64,000 nt of DNA from Ignelater luminosus (lineage: Eukaryota > Arthropoda > Insecta > Coleoptera > Elateridae), in the NCBI GenBank assembly GCA_011009095.1, contig VTPC01090596.1, forward strand, positions 117,187-181,186. Direction: 5' to 3'. Positions within the stretch are counted from its first letter, which is position 1. Each line of letters starts with the position of its first letter. The notes below the pieces were generated by a model that did not search any database, was not told where the DNA came from, and worked only from the letters and a program-made list of their open reading frames with translations. Below, in pieces: positions 12,655-24,100 of this stretch. The translations under genes and the position numbers were made by a program.

Positions 12655-12705
12655 GATTCTTTAGTTATTGCAGCTTCCGATCGGAACCAGCATAAGAAGA
12701 TTGTG
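12655..12705 (+). other. Possible 51-nt internal exon, function unknown
   Basis: A long pyrimidine tract ending in tttttttttag is followed by 51 bases open in one frame (DSLVIAASDRNQHKKIV). A gtaaga donor follows. A plausible donor (ggtaagt) also lies upstream at 12082, after a GC-richer patch, but reading across that junction meets stops. It could be part of a noncoding or untranslated transcript, or chance. No homologue recognised. Confidence 0.15.
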
Positions 12706-13130
12706 GTAAGAGTACTACTTTCAATTATTATGCGAAACAGTTTGTGTTGATTTCAATTTTGCTATTTTCTATTTAACTTTAATTGTCCTACATGCAGATT
12801 CAGATTTTTACTTGTAGTTATTCAATTAAAAATTCAAATTTCAAGTTTTTCAATGTATTTTTGTATTTATTTATTAAAGTTCGCGTGAAATTTCAAGAAA
12901 TCTTTTAATATTTTCTTAAACCTATATAATAGACATCGATTGTGTGGATTTTAGATTAGTCGCACGGGTGGACAGGCGTGATAACAATTGTTTGTAGCAT
13001 ATTCTTGCCTAAGCTTGAATTTAATCTTCAAACTGTATATCAAATTTTTTATTGAAATACAGTATACTTAATATTTAATTTTCACAGGCTTTCAGTTTAA
13101 ACTTATGATTTAATTGATGTAAAGACTATA

Positions 13131-14776
13131 CAGTTTCTGAGTGATGACGTCACATGCATTTTTTTAAGTGGAATGGCACATTTTTAATTTTATTTTTGAA
13201 TAGTACTCTAAAAAACCTCTTCAAGAAACTAATTTGATACTATTATTTTTAACAGTTCTTGAGATATTTACACTTTTATGGAAAACAAAAATGTTTGTAA
13301 TAAAAATTCTAAAAACGTTTTTAATCAATAATTAATTCAAAAACCACAGGTAAACAATTTATTAGTATAACAAAATATTTAGAACACTATCAAAATATTA
13401 GCAAAAATTGCAATAAATTTTGATAAATTATATTAAAAGTAGGCATTTATTATTAAATTGTTTTCTAGTAGTCGAGTGTTATTAGTGACATTACGGCGAT
13501 TTGGTAAATTCAATTATCAATTTATTCTTTTATTTTAAAATGCGATATTTGACGGAAACTCTTCGAATTGAAATTTTAATAACGGTTGGATAGGGAGAAA
13601 AACGTAGGATCCAGTTAGAGGTAGTACAACTTTTTCGTGAGCAACACCCTGACTTACCACCCATATCGCAAGGAACAGTATCTAAATTTGCAGCGCAGTT
13701 CCGAGAAGTTGGTCACGTAAAATCTTTAGGAAAAGAGTCTACATTTGCTGACGAGGATGTGAAACTTAATGTCCTTTTAACTATCGAAGAAAACCCAACA
13801 GCTTCTTCACATTAGGTAAGTCAAGAAAATGACATAGTCATACAACCGAGTTGGCATGTTTCAAAAAAGTGAAACTCTATCCATATAAACTTCAATACGT
13901 CCAGGTGTTAACTGAGGATGACCTAGACCGCCGAGTTCATTTCTGTGAGCAAATGATGAACCTACATGATAGGAATATTGTATTTGTAGAGAATATTCTT
14001 TTTTCTGACGACTGTACATTTACTCTAACGGGAGAAGTATGTTAAACCGTCAAAACTGTAGATACTGGGCTGCCGCAAATCTCCACTGGATGCGCGAAAA
14101 TCACACTCAACGGTACTTAGAGTTGCTCAGAGAAGAGTTTGTTCCAGCGTTGACGGTTTTATATTCTAATATGCAAGATCCAGATATTCCTAATGACACC
14201 ATTTGGTTTCAATAGGATGGAGCACCAGCTCATTATACCCGTACAGTTAGAGAATACTTAGATGATGTTTTTCCAAACAGGTGGATTGGAAGACGAGGTT
14301 TCCTGGAATGGCCAGCTAGATCCCCAAACTTAACTCTATTGAAATTTTTTCTTTGGGGTTATTTAAAAAGGCAAAGTATATATAACAAAACCTCAAGATT
14401 TAGATGATTTGAAGGAATGAATTACAGCAGAGATTAGAGGAATAACACGTGACATATTGCACAACGTCAGAGACGAATTTTATCATAGACTGGGAGTCTG
14501 TCAACAAGTAAACGGCGAACATTTTGAATATTTGTTACAATAGTAAATAAATTGTTCGTCTGTGATTTTTGAAATTATTATTAAAAACGTTTTCACAAAT
14601 TTTTATTACAAACATTGTTGTTTTCCATAAAAAAGTAAATATCTCAAGAATTGTTGAAAATAAAGATATTAAATGTAGTTTGTTAAAGAGGTTTTTTAAA
14701 GTACTATTCAAAAATAAAATTAAAAATGTGCCATTCCATTTAAAAAAATGCATGTGACGTCATCACTCAGAAACTG
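13131..14776 (+). mobile_element. Decayed DD41D-type Tc1/mariner element with long terminal inverted repeats
   Basis: Terminal inverted repeats of about 245 bp (13131 to about 13378, and about 14524 to 14776) begin cagtttctgagtgatgacgt on each side. They remain alignable throughout with scattered substitutions. The left end is preceded by TA (13129-13130); the right flank reads at, so the target duplication appears eroded. The right repeat overlaps the last codons of the transposase remnant, so the left repeat contains a reverse copy of those codons. The right flank immediately repeats a tgatgacgtcac motif that also occurs inside the terminal repeat. The interior (13540-14543) is a broken transposase gene. 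The element sits between genes A and B and is not coding-competent. Confidence 0.85.
13540..14543 (+). pseudogene. Transposase pseudogene, DD41D group
   Basis: Begins with an ATG giving MRYLTETLRIEIL and can be followed through frame changes to EHFEYLLQ and a TAG. Recognisable blocks are an N-terminal helix-turn-helix (LPPISQGTVSKFAAQFRE), VKLYPYKLQYVQVLTEDD, the first catalytic Asp in ILFSDDCTFTL, PNRWIGRRG, and the last block before FFLWGYLK. Damage includes a stop soon after the start, a stop near 13815, and a stop and frameshift near 14042. A TAG at 14215 stands where the family has Gln before DGAP, a one-base change from CAG. The third catalytic position is Lys instead of Asp. The second and third positions are 41 residues apart. 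It cannot make active transposase. Confidence 0.88.
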
Positions 14777-15886
14777 ATGACGTCACGAACATGCAAGGTA
14801 AGTCAAAATGAGCAAGATTAAAAATACTAGTTTATCTATCTTGGCATTTCTGCGAAATATTATTGGTATGGAAATTATATAATTTACTCCATAAGTACTT
14901 TCCAGACTGTATATTTTTTTCAAATATATTCGTAGTTAAATTTCTTTCTTGTGTTTTATTGTGGGTATAACCTCATAAGAATCACACCCAAGGCAACCAA
15001 CTCGAGCTCAGCTAGGACTAAGCGCTTCTAGTTCTGTTAATTCATATAATGTAACGCAAGATTACGTTACAAGTCTGTGAAAAAATCTTGACTACATGAA
15101 CGAAAATGGCAACTATTTCTGAATTTCTGATTCTTTCATATCAGTAAGAATTGGTCCTGTTATTTGGAGTCTCCTTTTTGTAAATTGAATTCCGGTTGTC
15201 AGAACCCAATCCAATGGGCCATACGAATAAAGTGAAGTAAATGCTTTTACTATATGTCTATCTCATTTTTACCAATTAGAAAACATATCTTTGATCCTTT
15301 ATTGATTGAAGTATAAGCATTTACTACACTTTATTCATATCACCCATTACCCAGGATTGCTTTTTCTAGAAAATAGTGATAGTAATAGTAATGACTATTG
15401 TAAGATTTAAAGATCAAAGATATTGACAAATAATAATTAAATGATCGAGAGGCATGGAATTCACTAGTGCTTGACATGAACAATGCATGTTTGATTCTAA
15501 ATGCACAGATAATAATTATTCAATTTATTATCTTAACAATGAATGAATAGACGTTGTACATTATTGTACATTTGCTAAACTTAACCAATGAGAAGATTAA
15601 ATTAAACCAGATACACTAATTTCAAGATATTTAAAAAATCATTCGAGAATTCGTTTTTTGGAAAAAGCTTTTCACTGTTTTTTTTTCTAGATTGTAGAAC
15701 TTGCTTTTATGGGAATTACAATAACAACACAAAATAAAAATGTTCTGTCTATTGCACAATCCTATTATCTTCCATTAAATAACAAAAGTACCAAATCTGA
15801 CTGACTGGGATGATAGCATTCAGACCAATTAGATGAATTTTGTGAAATAACTACAGATTGTTAAAAACATAAATTAAAAAAATATA
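14777..15886. other. Intergenic, no gene; contains a short inverted repeat
   Basis: AT-rich DNA without recognisable coding sequence. The only structured piece is the 136-bp inverted-repeat unit at 15213-15348, listed separately. Confidence 0.5.
15213..15348. repeat. Short inverted-repeat unit (possible MITE), 136 bp
   Basis: The arms at about 15213-15254 and 15308-15348 are reverse complements over about 40 bp with a few mismatches. The core is gaataaagtgaagtaaatgc on the left. The outer ends read aatggg and cccatt. The central loop is about 55 bp. This has the shape of a miniature inverted-repeat element or a foldback hairpin, but no clear target duplication is visible, so its transposon origin is inferred. 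Confidence 0.5.
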
Positions 15887-17379
15887 CAGGGTGTTAGTGA
15901 ACTAATAGTAGTCCGGGAAACTGGTGGTAGGGGACATCAATACAAACAGAAAAGTCTTATACAACCATGGTCAAATCTCAACGATTTTCCCAAAAATGAT
16001 TAATAAAGTTCCAGACTTTCATACGTTATTATTCAATAACTAATGTAGATTCGACTTTAAGATTTGTTCAGAAGATTGGTCTCATCAGCCTAATAAAAAA
16101 GTATTGTAAGATTTTTTTGTAAATGTATTAGTTTAGCCACAAAAGAACAAAATGCATTACGAAAAATGCATGAATGAAATTACTAAGAGAATTGGCAACT
16201 CTGCATTAGTTGAAAAGGAAATTTCCCTTTCACACTTTCTTTTTTCTTTAACCCTGGTCAAGCCAGGCATTCCAGTAAATTGCGGGTGGTTTGTTCCTTT
16301 TATCGTCAGCTATCTGCTTTTATCTTGGTCAAAGAAGTAAACCCATCTTTGTTCTGCTTTTAAGCTTTAAGTGCACCCCCTAGGAAGTTTACGTACAACT
16401 GTACTAGTTCAAACCGGAAAAAAGACAAATTATTTGTACAGGAAATACGCTAAAATTCAAAACATCTGAATTTAGAGCAACAAGCAAGCTTCTGCAACCA
16501 GCCATGTGATTGCAATCATTTCAGGTTTAGTTTTTTTTTAGTGCGCAATGGACGCTTATTACACCCTTACTATTACTTTTCTAACATCTTTTTGCAATCC
16601 TAATAATTTAGATAATTTTTAATCAAGGAATACCTTGACATGCGAAGATGAATGTAGGTATTTTTTAACAAATCCCCTTTTTCTAAAAAAAACACGCACT
16701 TCTTAAAGACAAAGAATTATTGAGACTTTCTATATTAGCACAAAATAAAATCATAAGCAATCCAAACAGCAATTAAGCTTGTATTGTTTTCCAATAGACA
16801 TTTTTCGGTAATCACAATAATCCCCTTTTTGTCTAAGTATTTCAATTTCCACTGTATTATTAATTGTGTAAAATTTTGTTGAATGATGGTTTTCAGCAAA
16901 GCCTAACACCAAACTAGCTACAAGTAACTTTCTTAATTTACTTTTTTCAATTATTCCCTAAAAACCAGCATTAAACAAAAACCACATTTTACGTAAATTT
17001 ACATTACAAGAGTCTAGTTTTAAACGATTTGTACAATACCGTTCTGTTGCTTAAAGAAGTAATAACCTACACCCCTTTTGAGTAGGTACAACAAACAGAA
17101 GATTATTTACGGTTTTATGACAAAGGATTCATCCCAGGTAAAACTTCTTAGGAAATTGAACTCAACTTTCTAGTGATTTATTAGGGAGTGTCTAAAATAA
17201 ATTTGCAAAAGGCTATAATCAAGGTTTTAGTGCGACACCGTTGCCAGATAGTGCTAGCTGTTTTTCACATTTTCTCGAAAATGGAGCAAGATAGAAACAA
17301 TTTTTACTAGAATTTTCTATTTCAAATGACTTTTCCTATCACCTGTTTCGCGGAGTACTATTAGTTTATTAACACCCTG
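15887..17379. mobile_element. TA-flanked non-autonomous DNA element, about 1.5 kb
   Basis: The left end reads cagggtgttagtgaactaat and the right end is its reverse complement with few changes. Similarity continues inward over about 42 bp. TA stands on both sides (15885-15886 and 17380-17381), the Tc1/mariner-type target duplication. The interior is AT-rich and contains only short frames, the longest about 62 codons at 16152, none resembling a transposase. It is therefore probably a non-autonomous derivative mobilised by another element. A lone cagggtgt-type end also occurs at 36936, and an accctgta-type end near 35370. Confidence 0.75.
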
Positions 17380-18105
17380 TATACAAAATATAAATTTCAT
17401 CTAACTATATTAGGTACGAGATCAACTTCATCTAGAAAACTGAGGAAACGCAACAACTCGTTTTGAGTTTATACTAAGTAGTTGATGTGAAGCGGCTGCA
17501 ATTAGAAATAAGACTCCTAGGCAAGCCAGAAAAAGGAAAAAGAGATTATTTTAAATCATGGAGTAAATGTAATTGTTAATTTTGTTAAAAAAAATTACAG
17601 ATGAAAAGAATTGCAGTGGCAACAGCAACTCTTAAAAATTTAATTTTTTCCATATAATTCAAATTGAGAAACTTTCTTATACAAGATTTGAACATATTCA
17701 ACAATGTAGTACATTAATAATTTAAAGAATGCTGTTGATTATTAATTATTATTCTTTACTGAATAATAAACCATTAAACCAAAATGACAGAATTATCTAG
17801 AAACTTTCTGAAACTGCAATACTAAAGGGGGAAAATTACAGAAACTCTACTAATCAATTCCCTTAAAGATTCAATTATTACTATTGTTAGAAGTATTCAT
17901 TATCAGATTATTACAAAACTTTAAGTAATTTGTCAACAATTATCTAATGTTGGCAAACTCCTAAATTTGATTTTAATGTATTTAAACTTGTTTTTTCCAG
18001 ATGACTAATGACGTTGCAAATCAAGAATCTATTAGGTGTACTTAGACTAATTAAGCAAATACTTTTGTTAAAAGACTATTAGACTGTACTTTAACTTCAC
18101 TATGT

Positions 18106-18156
18106 TCAGTCTACATATAGGTTAGGACACGTGAAATATATATATACAGTGCTAGA
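18106..18156 (+). promoter_or_regulatory. Candidate core promoter region of gene B
   Basis: A TCAGT, the arthropod initiator consensus, lies at 18106-18110, and a tatatata run lies at 18138-18147 directly before the first ATG of gene B. If the TATA run is used, transcription would start near or after 18165 and the second ATG (18178) would be the first start codon. If the initiator is used, the 5' leader would be about 50 nt and both ATGs would be included. An additional untranslated upstream exon cannot be ruled out. This is motif matching only. Confidence 0.25.
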
Positions 18157-21100
18157 ATGTTTGCTGCAGCAGGAACAATGCGTTACGTTTTCTTAATGAT
18201 TTTATGTTTTAAATTAGTTATTTGTGGATATAGTGATGGAGAATACTATGAAAGATATTTACAAGGGAAATTTGGCGAAGTCCATCGAGGAGATTATAAT
18301 GAATATTCTCGACAGTGGTTAATACTAGCTCTTTTGAGTAATAGAGGTAGGGTCCCAGATCCAGGAAGATATAATCACGATGACCTTATCAACATATCTG
18401 AAAAACGTAAGAAGAATGTGATAGTTACCTAACAAAAAATTAAAATGGAAAAATAAACATTAATGTAAAAACTAACATTTTTTTTGTAGTTGTACCACAA
18501 ACTTGTACTTATGAAGGAATGGAATACCAATGTGGATTTTCAATAAGTTGCGTGCTAAGGAATGGTCGGCCTATGAATCGTTGTTCTGGAGGAATGGTTT
18601 GGGTATGCTGCGTTGAACGGGATCAGTTTGAAGTTTCTGCAGAAATGTATGAGGAAGATGAAGATGATAATTTACGTAAGTAATTTTAGTTATATTTTAC
18701 ATTTTTAGTAATGCGTAATAAAGGTGTAAGAAAGGATACTGCAACAAAGCATAATAGATAGTTCATAAAAGTAAAAACAAAAATTTTTTATAAAAGTTAC
18801 TAGTATAAAAATGGAGTAGATATTTGTTATACATTTTACCTAAAAATATATATTTAATTATCTAAACAGACACGTTGACCTACCTACGTACTCACTTACA
18901 TTACTCCTTTCTATAGAATTTAAGGTTCTGTGATGTGCAAGGTCAAAATGTGTGTTTTATTTGAAAAATAGTGTAATAAATTAAGTCAACATTTATTAAA
19001 TTATTTTAGCTGTATAAAGAAAGTATACAGAGTATTTTGTTTCTCTTTTACACTTCTATGTCTTTAATAGTCAATTATCAGTAATCTTAAGCTGGTATAG
19101 GGCTCATTGATTTTATAATTTTACAACTGCAGTACATCGTTGTTATAGTTCAATTAGAAAAAATGTGTATATTATGCATTCAAGTGAATAACGTTAATTA
19201 GGTGCCAATCATTCTGAAACATCTACTGATTACGTAGCTTTGTCCCAATGGAAAGCTTTTAAATAAAATTACAAATGCGTGGTTTTATTGACTTGCTTTA
19301 TTGAGATTGACATTGCTTAGATCGTTAGTGAAAAATATTTCATGTTCATTTGCTGTATTCGGAACATCTTCGTGGTATTAGCCAATAATGGGCAATTAAA
19401 CTTCCATTTGTTCTCGGTTAAGGCTTTTAAAATGTGTATTATACGGATCAATTCACTTTCGGCATACGATTGTCCATTCCTGTTAATCAAACGCATTTTA
19501 AGGAATTTTTTTTAGTCTCATCTTGTTGCTTCTACCACTTTCTTTTAAGCTTGCTATATAAAAAATTTCAAAAATGCTTGATACGATTTGTTCAGAGCAA
19601 TGATAAGAAAAAGTTTCATTTTCAAATAAAACAGAAATCTCGAAAATCTCTCAAAATACATTGTTCTGCTTTTAGTATTTTTAAAATAACGCACGTTTGT
19701 TAGATATACTATTGATAGATTCTCCATTTTAAACATCCCGAGTCTCGAAAGCCGTACGTTTGAATACCTGGAATTAAATTAATTATTGTTTACAGTGTTG
19801 CACATATTTAGCTAATGTGAATCTTCCATTAACTTGTTGTTTAGCTCAAGTTCTCTCTAGATTTCTCCAAATATTAATAAATTAATTTTCCTGCTACCTA
19901 TTTCTTAGGGTAAGTCATTCCGGAATCCCAAATCCCAAGATCTCAAGATTCCGCCAGAAAAAAACCAATCAAAAAATCTCTGGATTGTTGGTGATAAAAT
20001 CTTGGAATTTTGAAATTGTTAGGACCTAAGGGTGTGCCAGCCAAAAATACGGACGAATTCTTCTTATCTGGAAAATCAAATGCTGCATCCTTGGCACAGA
20101 ATGTTATTCGCTTTATATTTTTAAACACATTAACTGTCAAAAGCGACAAAAAGTTTGATGTCTTTAACTATAAACAGTGAATATGAAACAACTTAATAGA
20201 GATAGTTGTAGAAGATTCTTGGTCGAGTTTTATGTGAAACGTGGAATATTATTTACTGTAATACGGCCATCTATGATATTCTCCAGAAGGCTAAGGACTT
20301 GTAAGCGTGGCTGTTGGAAAGCATGGACAACTACAGAGGAAACTTGGAAGTATGATCTCAAAAGCACGGGATTGAGAAGGTTATTTAAGATTGCAATCTC
20401 TATTTTTCCAAACTTTGCTTTAATATAAACAGTAAATTTGGATTCGTGTTTTCATTAGCACTCTAACAGTAAATAAATCACAATAATTAAACATGCTGTT
20501 CTACTTATAAACTCACTTTATTTACTTAATACAGTAATGAAGAAAATTAATCATTCTATGTAGTACTTCTACACATTACGTATTTCCAGATCTGCAAGAA
20601 GATTTAAATTATTTTCTAAATAAAAATCCAGCTAAACAAAAACATTTCTTTTTTTTCCAGGCTTTGAAAGAAAACTCAACGCCTACTGTTTTTGCGTAAC
20701 ATCAACTAACTTCAATTGTTTAAATGAAACACCATGTATATTTCTCAAAATTCTGAGTACACCTGAAATTCTCTTTTCAACCATATAACATACCTCACAA
20801 TTTTCTTGAGGACTTGGCCTGCAAGATCTCCCGATTTATCAATTCTGGATTACTTCTTATGGGGTTTTTTAAAAGATCATGTTTATGTAACTCCATCAGC
20901 AAGTCTAAATAAATGAAAACTAAATTTTTCTGCCCTGAGAATTAAATTAGGGCTAGCGTGTTGTAACATTTCTGGCGTAACTAATGCTATACCTGCAGCA
21001 TTTTTATTTTTCAGCTCATTTAGACTTGCTGATGGTGTTACATAAACATGATCTTTTAAAAAACCCTATAAGAAGTAATACAGAATTGATAAATCGGGAG

Positions 21101-24100
21101 ATCTTGCAGGCCAAGTCCTCAAGAAAATTCATATCTTTAAAAATAAAATAGTTATAGGCTGGTGAACGATTTTCCAGCCACCCTGTATAGTACGATGAGT
21201 TTCACGATACAACCGCGTAAATTTTCTTAAAACCTGTTGACTAGTTTTTGAGAAATTGCTTTTTGGATTTTTAAATTATAAAAATTAAGAAAAGGCAACA
21301 AAACTACATCATTAAGTTAGTCTGGCAGATAAATTATTTTTATCAGTGTGATTGCTGTGATTGCTAATAAAGCATTATTAATTCGATTGTGCTGTGAAGT
21401 GAGTGAATTAAAAGTTTACGCTCAACCTGAAAGTCTGGAAGAGCTGCGACAGTTGTCATGGAATGCCAACCATTAATACCGGATGTGATCATAAATGTCA
21501 AACCAAAATTTGCACACAGACTGTATTATTCTATGCTAGTTGGTGGGGTGATCTTGAGAAATCCATTTGTTAATCTGAAGTTCCTTTTTGCTTAATTTTC
21601 CTAATTTAAAGTTCAGAACAAAATTCTTGAAAACTAATCGATAGATTTTAAGACCTACGTGATTGGATGGAGAATGAAAAGACTTTTCAAACGAAGTGTC
21701 ACTTGACCTTCCGTACTACTTAAAATCTTCAAGAGGATTGTCGTATAACTCACAGCAATAGAGTTTAGGGTGTGGATTTTCATTAAAAGTTTTGCCAAAA
21801 TTTCATTGTTAGGTTCCAGAAAAGATCTTTCAACTAGAGTGATGCAAATTCACTTCTGTGGCTCTCATAATTGGAAAATAGCAGCTAATACTACCATAAA
21901 GATGAAGAAAGACTATTTTATTCTTGACGCTTTCACAAACGTTGAGCCCCAGGAAAATAATAAGAGTCATTTAAACCAAGCCTATGTCAGCATTCTCTGT
22001 GAATTGAAATAACACCATGCCTATTTGTGTTTTATTACACAATATCTTATTCAAACCCAGTATATTAGCAACACACATCTTGGCAGTAAGGTAACTAATA
22101 CGTGTAAGCCAGATTTGGACAATATAGTGTCAAGATCTCTGCCTCTGGAAATTTTTGATCAATAAATCAATCGTTGGACGTTGTTTTCTCGATTTACAAG
22201 TTTATTCAGCACCGAGGGACAAGAGAGAAATTCAAAAATAATTATAAATTTGTTCTATCAATCCACGACAAAATTTACTCATTCAGTTTTGAGCAGTGCA
22301 GAATTAACAATTTGGAGGCCCGTAGGCGGTAGAAGCGACGGGGCCCTCCTCACAGATGAATTTATTTATGTCTGCGTGCATATGGTAACGCAAGCAAGCA
22401 AACGTGAGCGTTTCTGTATTTCTATCGTTTGTGTATTTGTGTATTTTGCCATAATGGCAAGTGAAGTTGATCTTTCTTGGACCTTGACGATCGATGACAG
22501 TTTTTTATGATTTTCATTTTGGAAAAAGATCTTTCACCAGTGGCATTGATGATCATCATCGTGCGATAAATTGGCAATGCTGTAATAACATTTGGAAATG
22601 TTGATTGTAGTTTGTGCTCAAAAATTATTTTGTAGAACTGGAATGTTGGTACTGCTGTTTTCTTGTTTAAGTCTTCCAACTGACAAATAAAGTGTTTGAA
22701 ATGAATCATTTCATCACTAAATTCAAGTTCAATGTCACAAGAGTAACATTTTGCAAATCTTTCCTTTTTGATTTGTGCTTCATCCTTAGAAGGGAAATCA
22801 CAAAGAAAACCAAACAATGCTCATAAACTTTCAAACGGTTAGAAAGTTCTACGTTTAACTTGTCCAATATTGGTAGATAAGTTCCAATCTTGAATCTTTC
22901 TCCTCCTCTTCAGCGTCACCATCGTCAAAATGTCGCTTTCTGGCACGCTTTCGTTTGACCTAAATCTTCATCAAAATAATTTTCTCTCTGCGACTTTAAG
23001 AAATCTAAGAGTGAATTTAGAAGGCAAAGGGCACTTTGAAGTCCTATTTCACTTTGCAGAGAAGTGCTAACTGCATCAATGCGGTCGAGGAGGGTTGCCC
23101 AAAAGTCCGTCATGATGACATTTTCCTTCTTGGACATGTCTTTCAATAGGCAGTTAGCCTCATGAATTGTCTCTGGCTTCTGATTCTTACCTTTAAAAAT
23201 ACTTTGCAAAGCATTTTGAAAACTACTGTAGCCCTTGGATAAGGCTCTTATCGCGTCGCCTCTAGCGCTCCACTTTGTGGCGTTTACTTTTTTGGGAACT
23301 AGAACACGGTTTGTTTGATCACTCTGATTAACTTGATCAAAGCATTTCATCATAATCGTCCAACGATGGGCTGAGGCAAAAGAAAAGTTGTACAGTGCCT
23401 GAACAAATCCAAAGAAATACAACTTTCAACGGCGCTCACTCCAACTAAGTTAAGCGAGTGTACTGCACACGGAATATAAATTTCAAGCTTACTGATATTA
23501 GAAATATGGGATTGAAGACCACTGTAACAGCCTGACATGTTGGCCGAATTATTATAAGTTTGCCCTCACATACTGTTAATGTTGATGCCATACTTTTTTA
23601 AGAAATTCAATACGGCTGTGGCAAGCGCTTCTCCAGTGTGATTGCCTATAGGAATAAATATGAGAGAACGATCATTCACTTCTTCATCAGACGATTTAAC
23701 ATATCTCATCACTACAGTTAACTGATCTACGTGAGAGAATAATGCTTTGTTTCTTTGTTTTTTTTCTACAATAACATTCAAAACCTTTTTCCCCATTATT
23801 TCAATCACCTTTTTCCAAATCATGGAAGATAAATAAAAGAGCTGTTGAGCATTGATGATTAAAAGTCACACTTAACGTTCAATATATTTAATATACACTT
23901 ATTTATGTACATTAATTGGGTTTAGATTGATAAAATAGTTATTGGCATTATATTATTATATTAACAACTTATGCCAATGTTTATATGATCATGTTGTAGT
24001 AACAAATGACCGATGTATAAATGATCGTTGATTAAGTTATAATTCCAATTGACGCCTTCAGCTTATATTTAATGACTAACATACAGTTGTGTAACATATT

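Larger units (their letters stand above)
5963..13130. other. Intergenic region between genes A and B, left part; no gene identified
   Basis: Seven kilobases of mostly AT-rich DNA after the end of gene A. It contains an ATT trinucleotide run near 6505-6535 and a pair of diverged direct repeats (7905-8220 and 9520-9796). It also holds a GC-richer patch around 11930-12080 and two mutually antisense open frames near 11372-11698 that I do not recognise. A possible small exon with good splice signals lies at 12655-12705. None of the short frames shows a conserved domain or convincing gene structure. Confidence 0.5.

Noticed and set aside
19943-20149. Open frames on both strands near 19990-20160
   Set aside because: The translations look varied, but there is no start in context, no known motif and no supporting structure; I could not distinguish this from chance or transposon debris.
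22181-22510. 109-codon plus-strand frame
   Set aside because: It runs from the host intron across the left end of the hAT element and partly opposes the transposase remnant, so it is not a gene.
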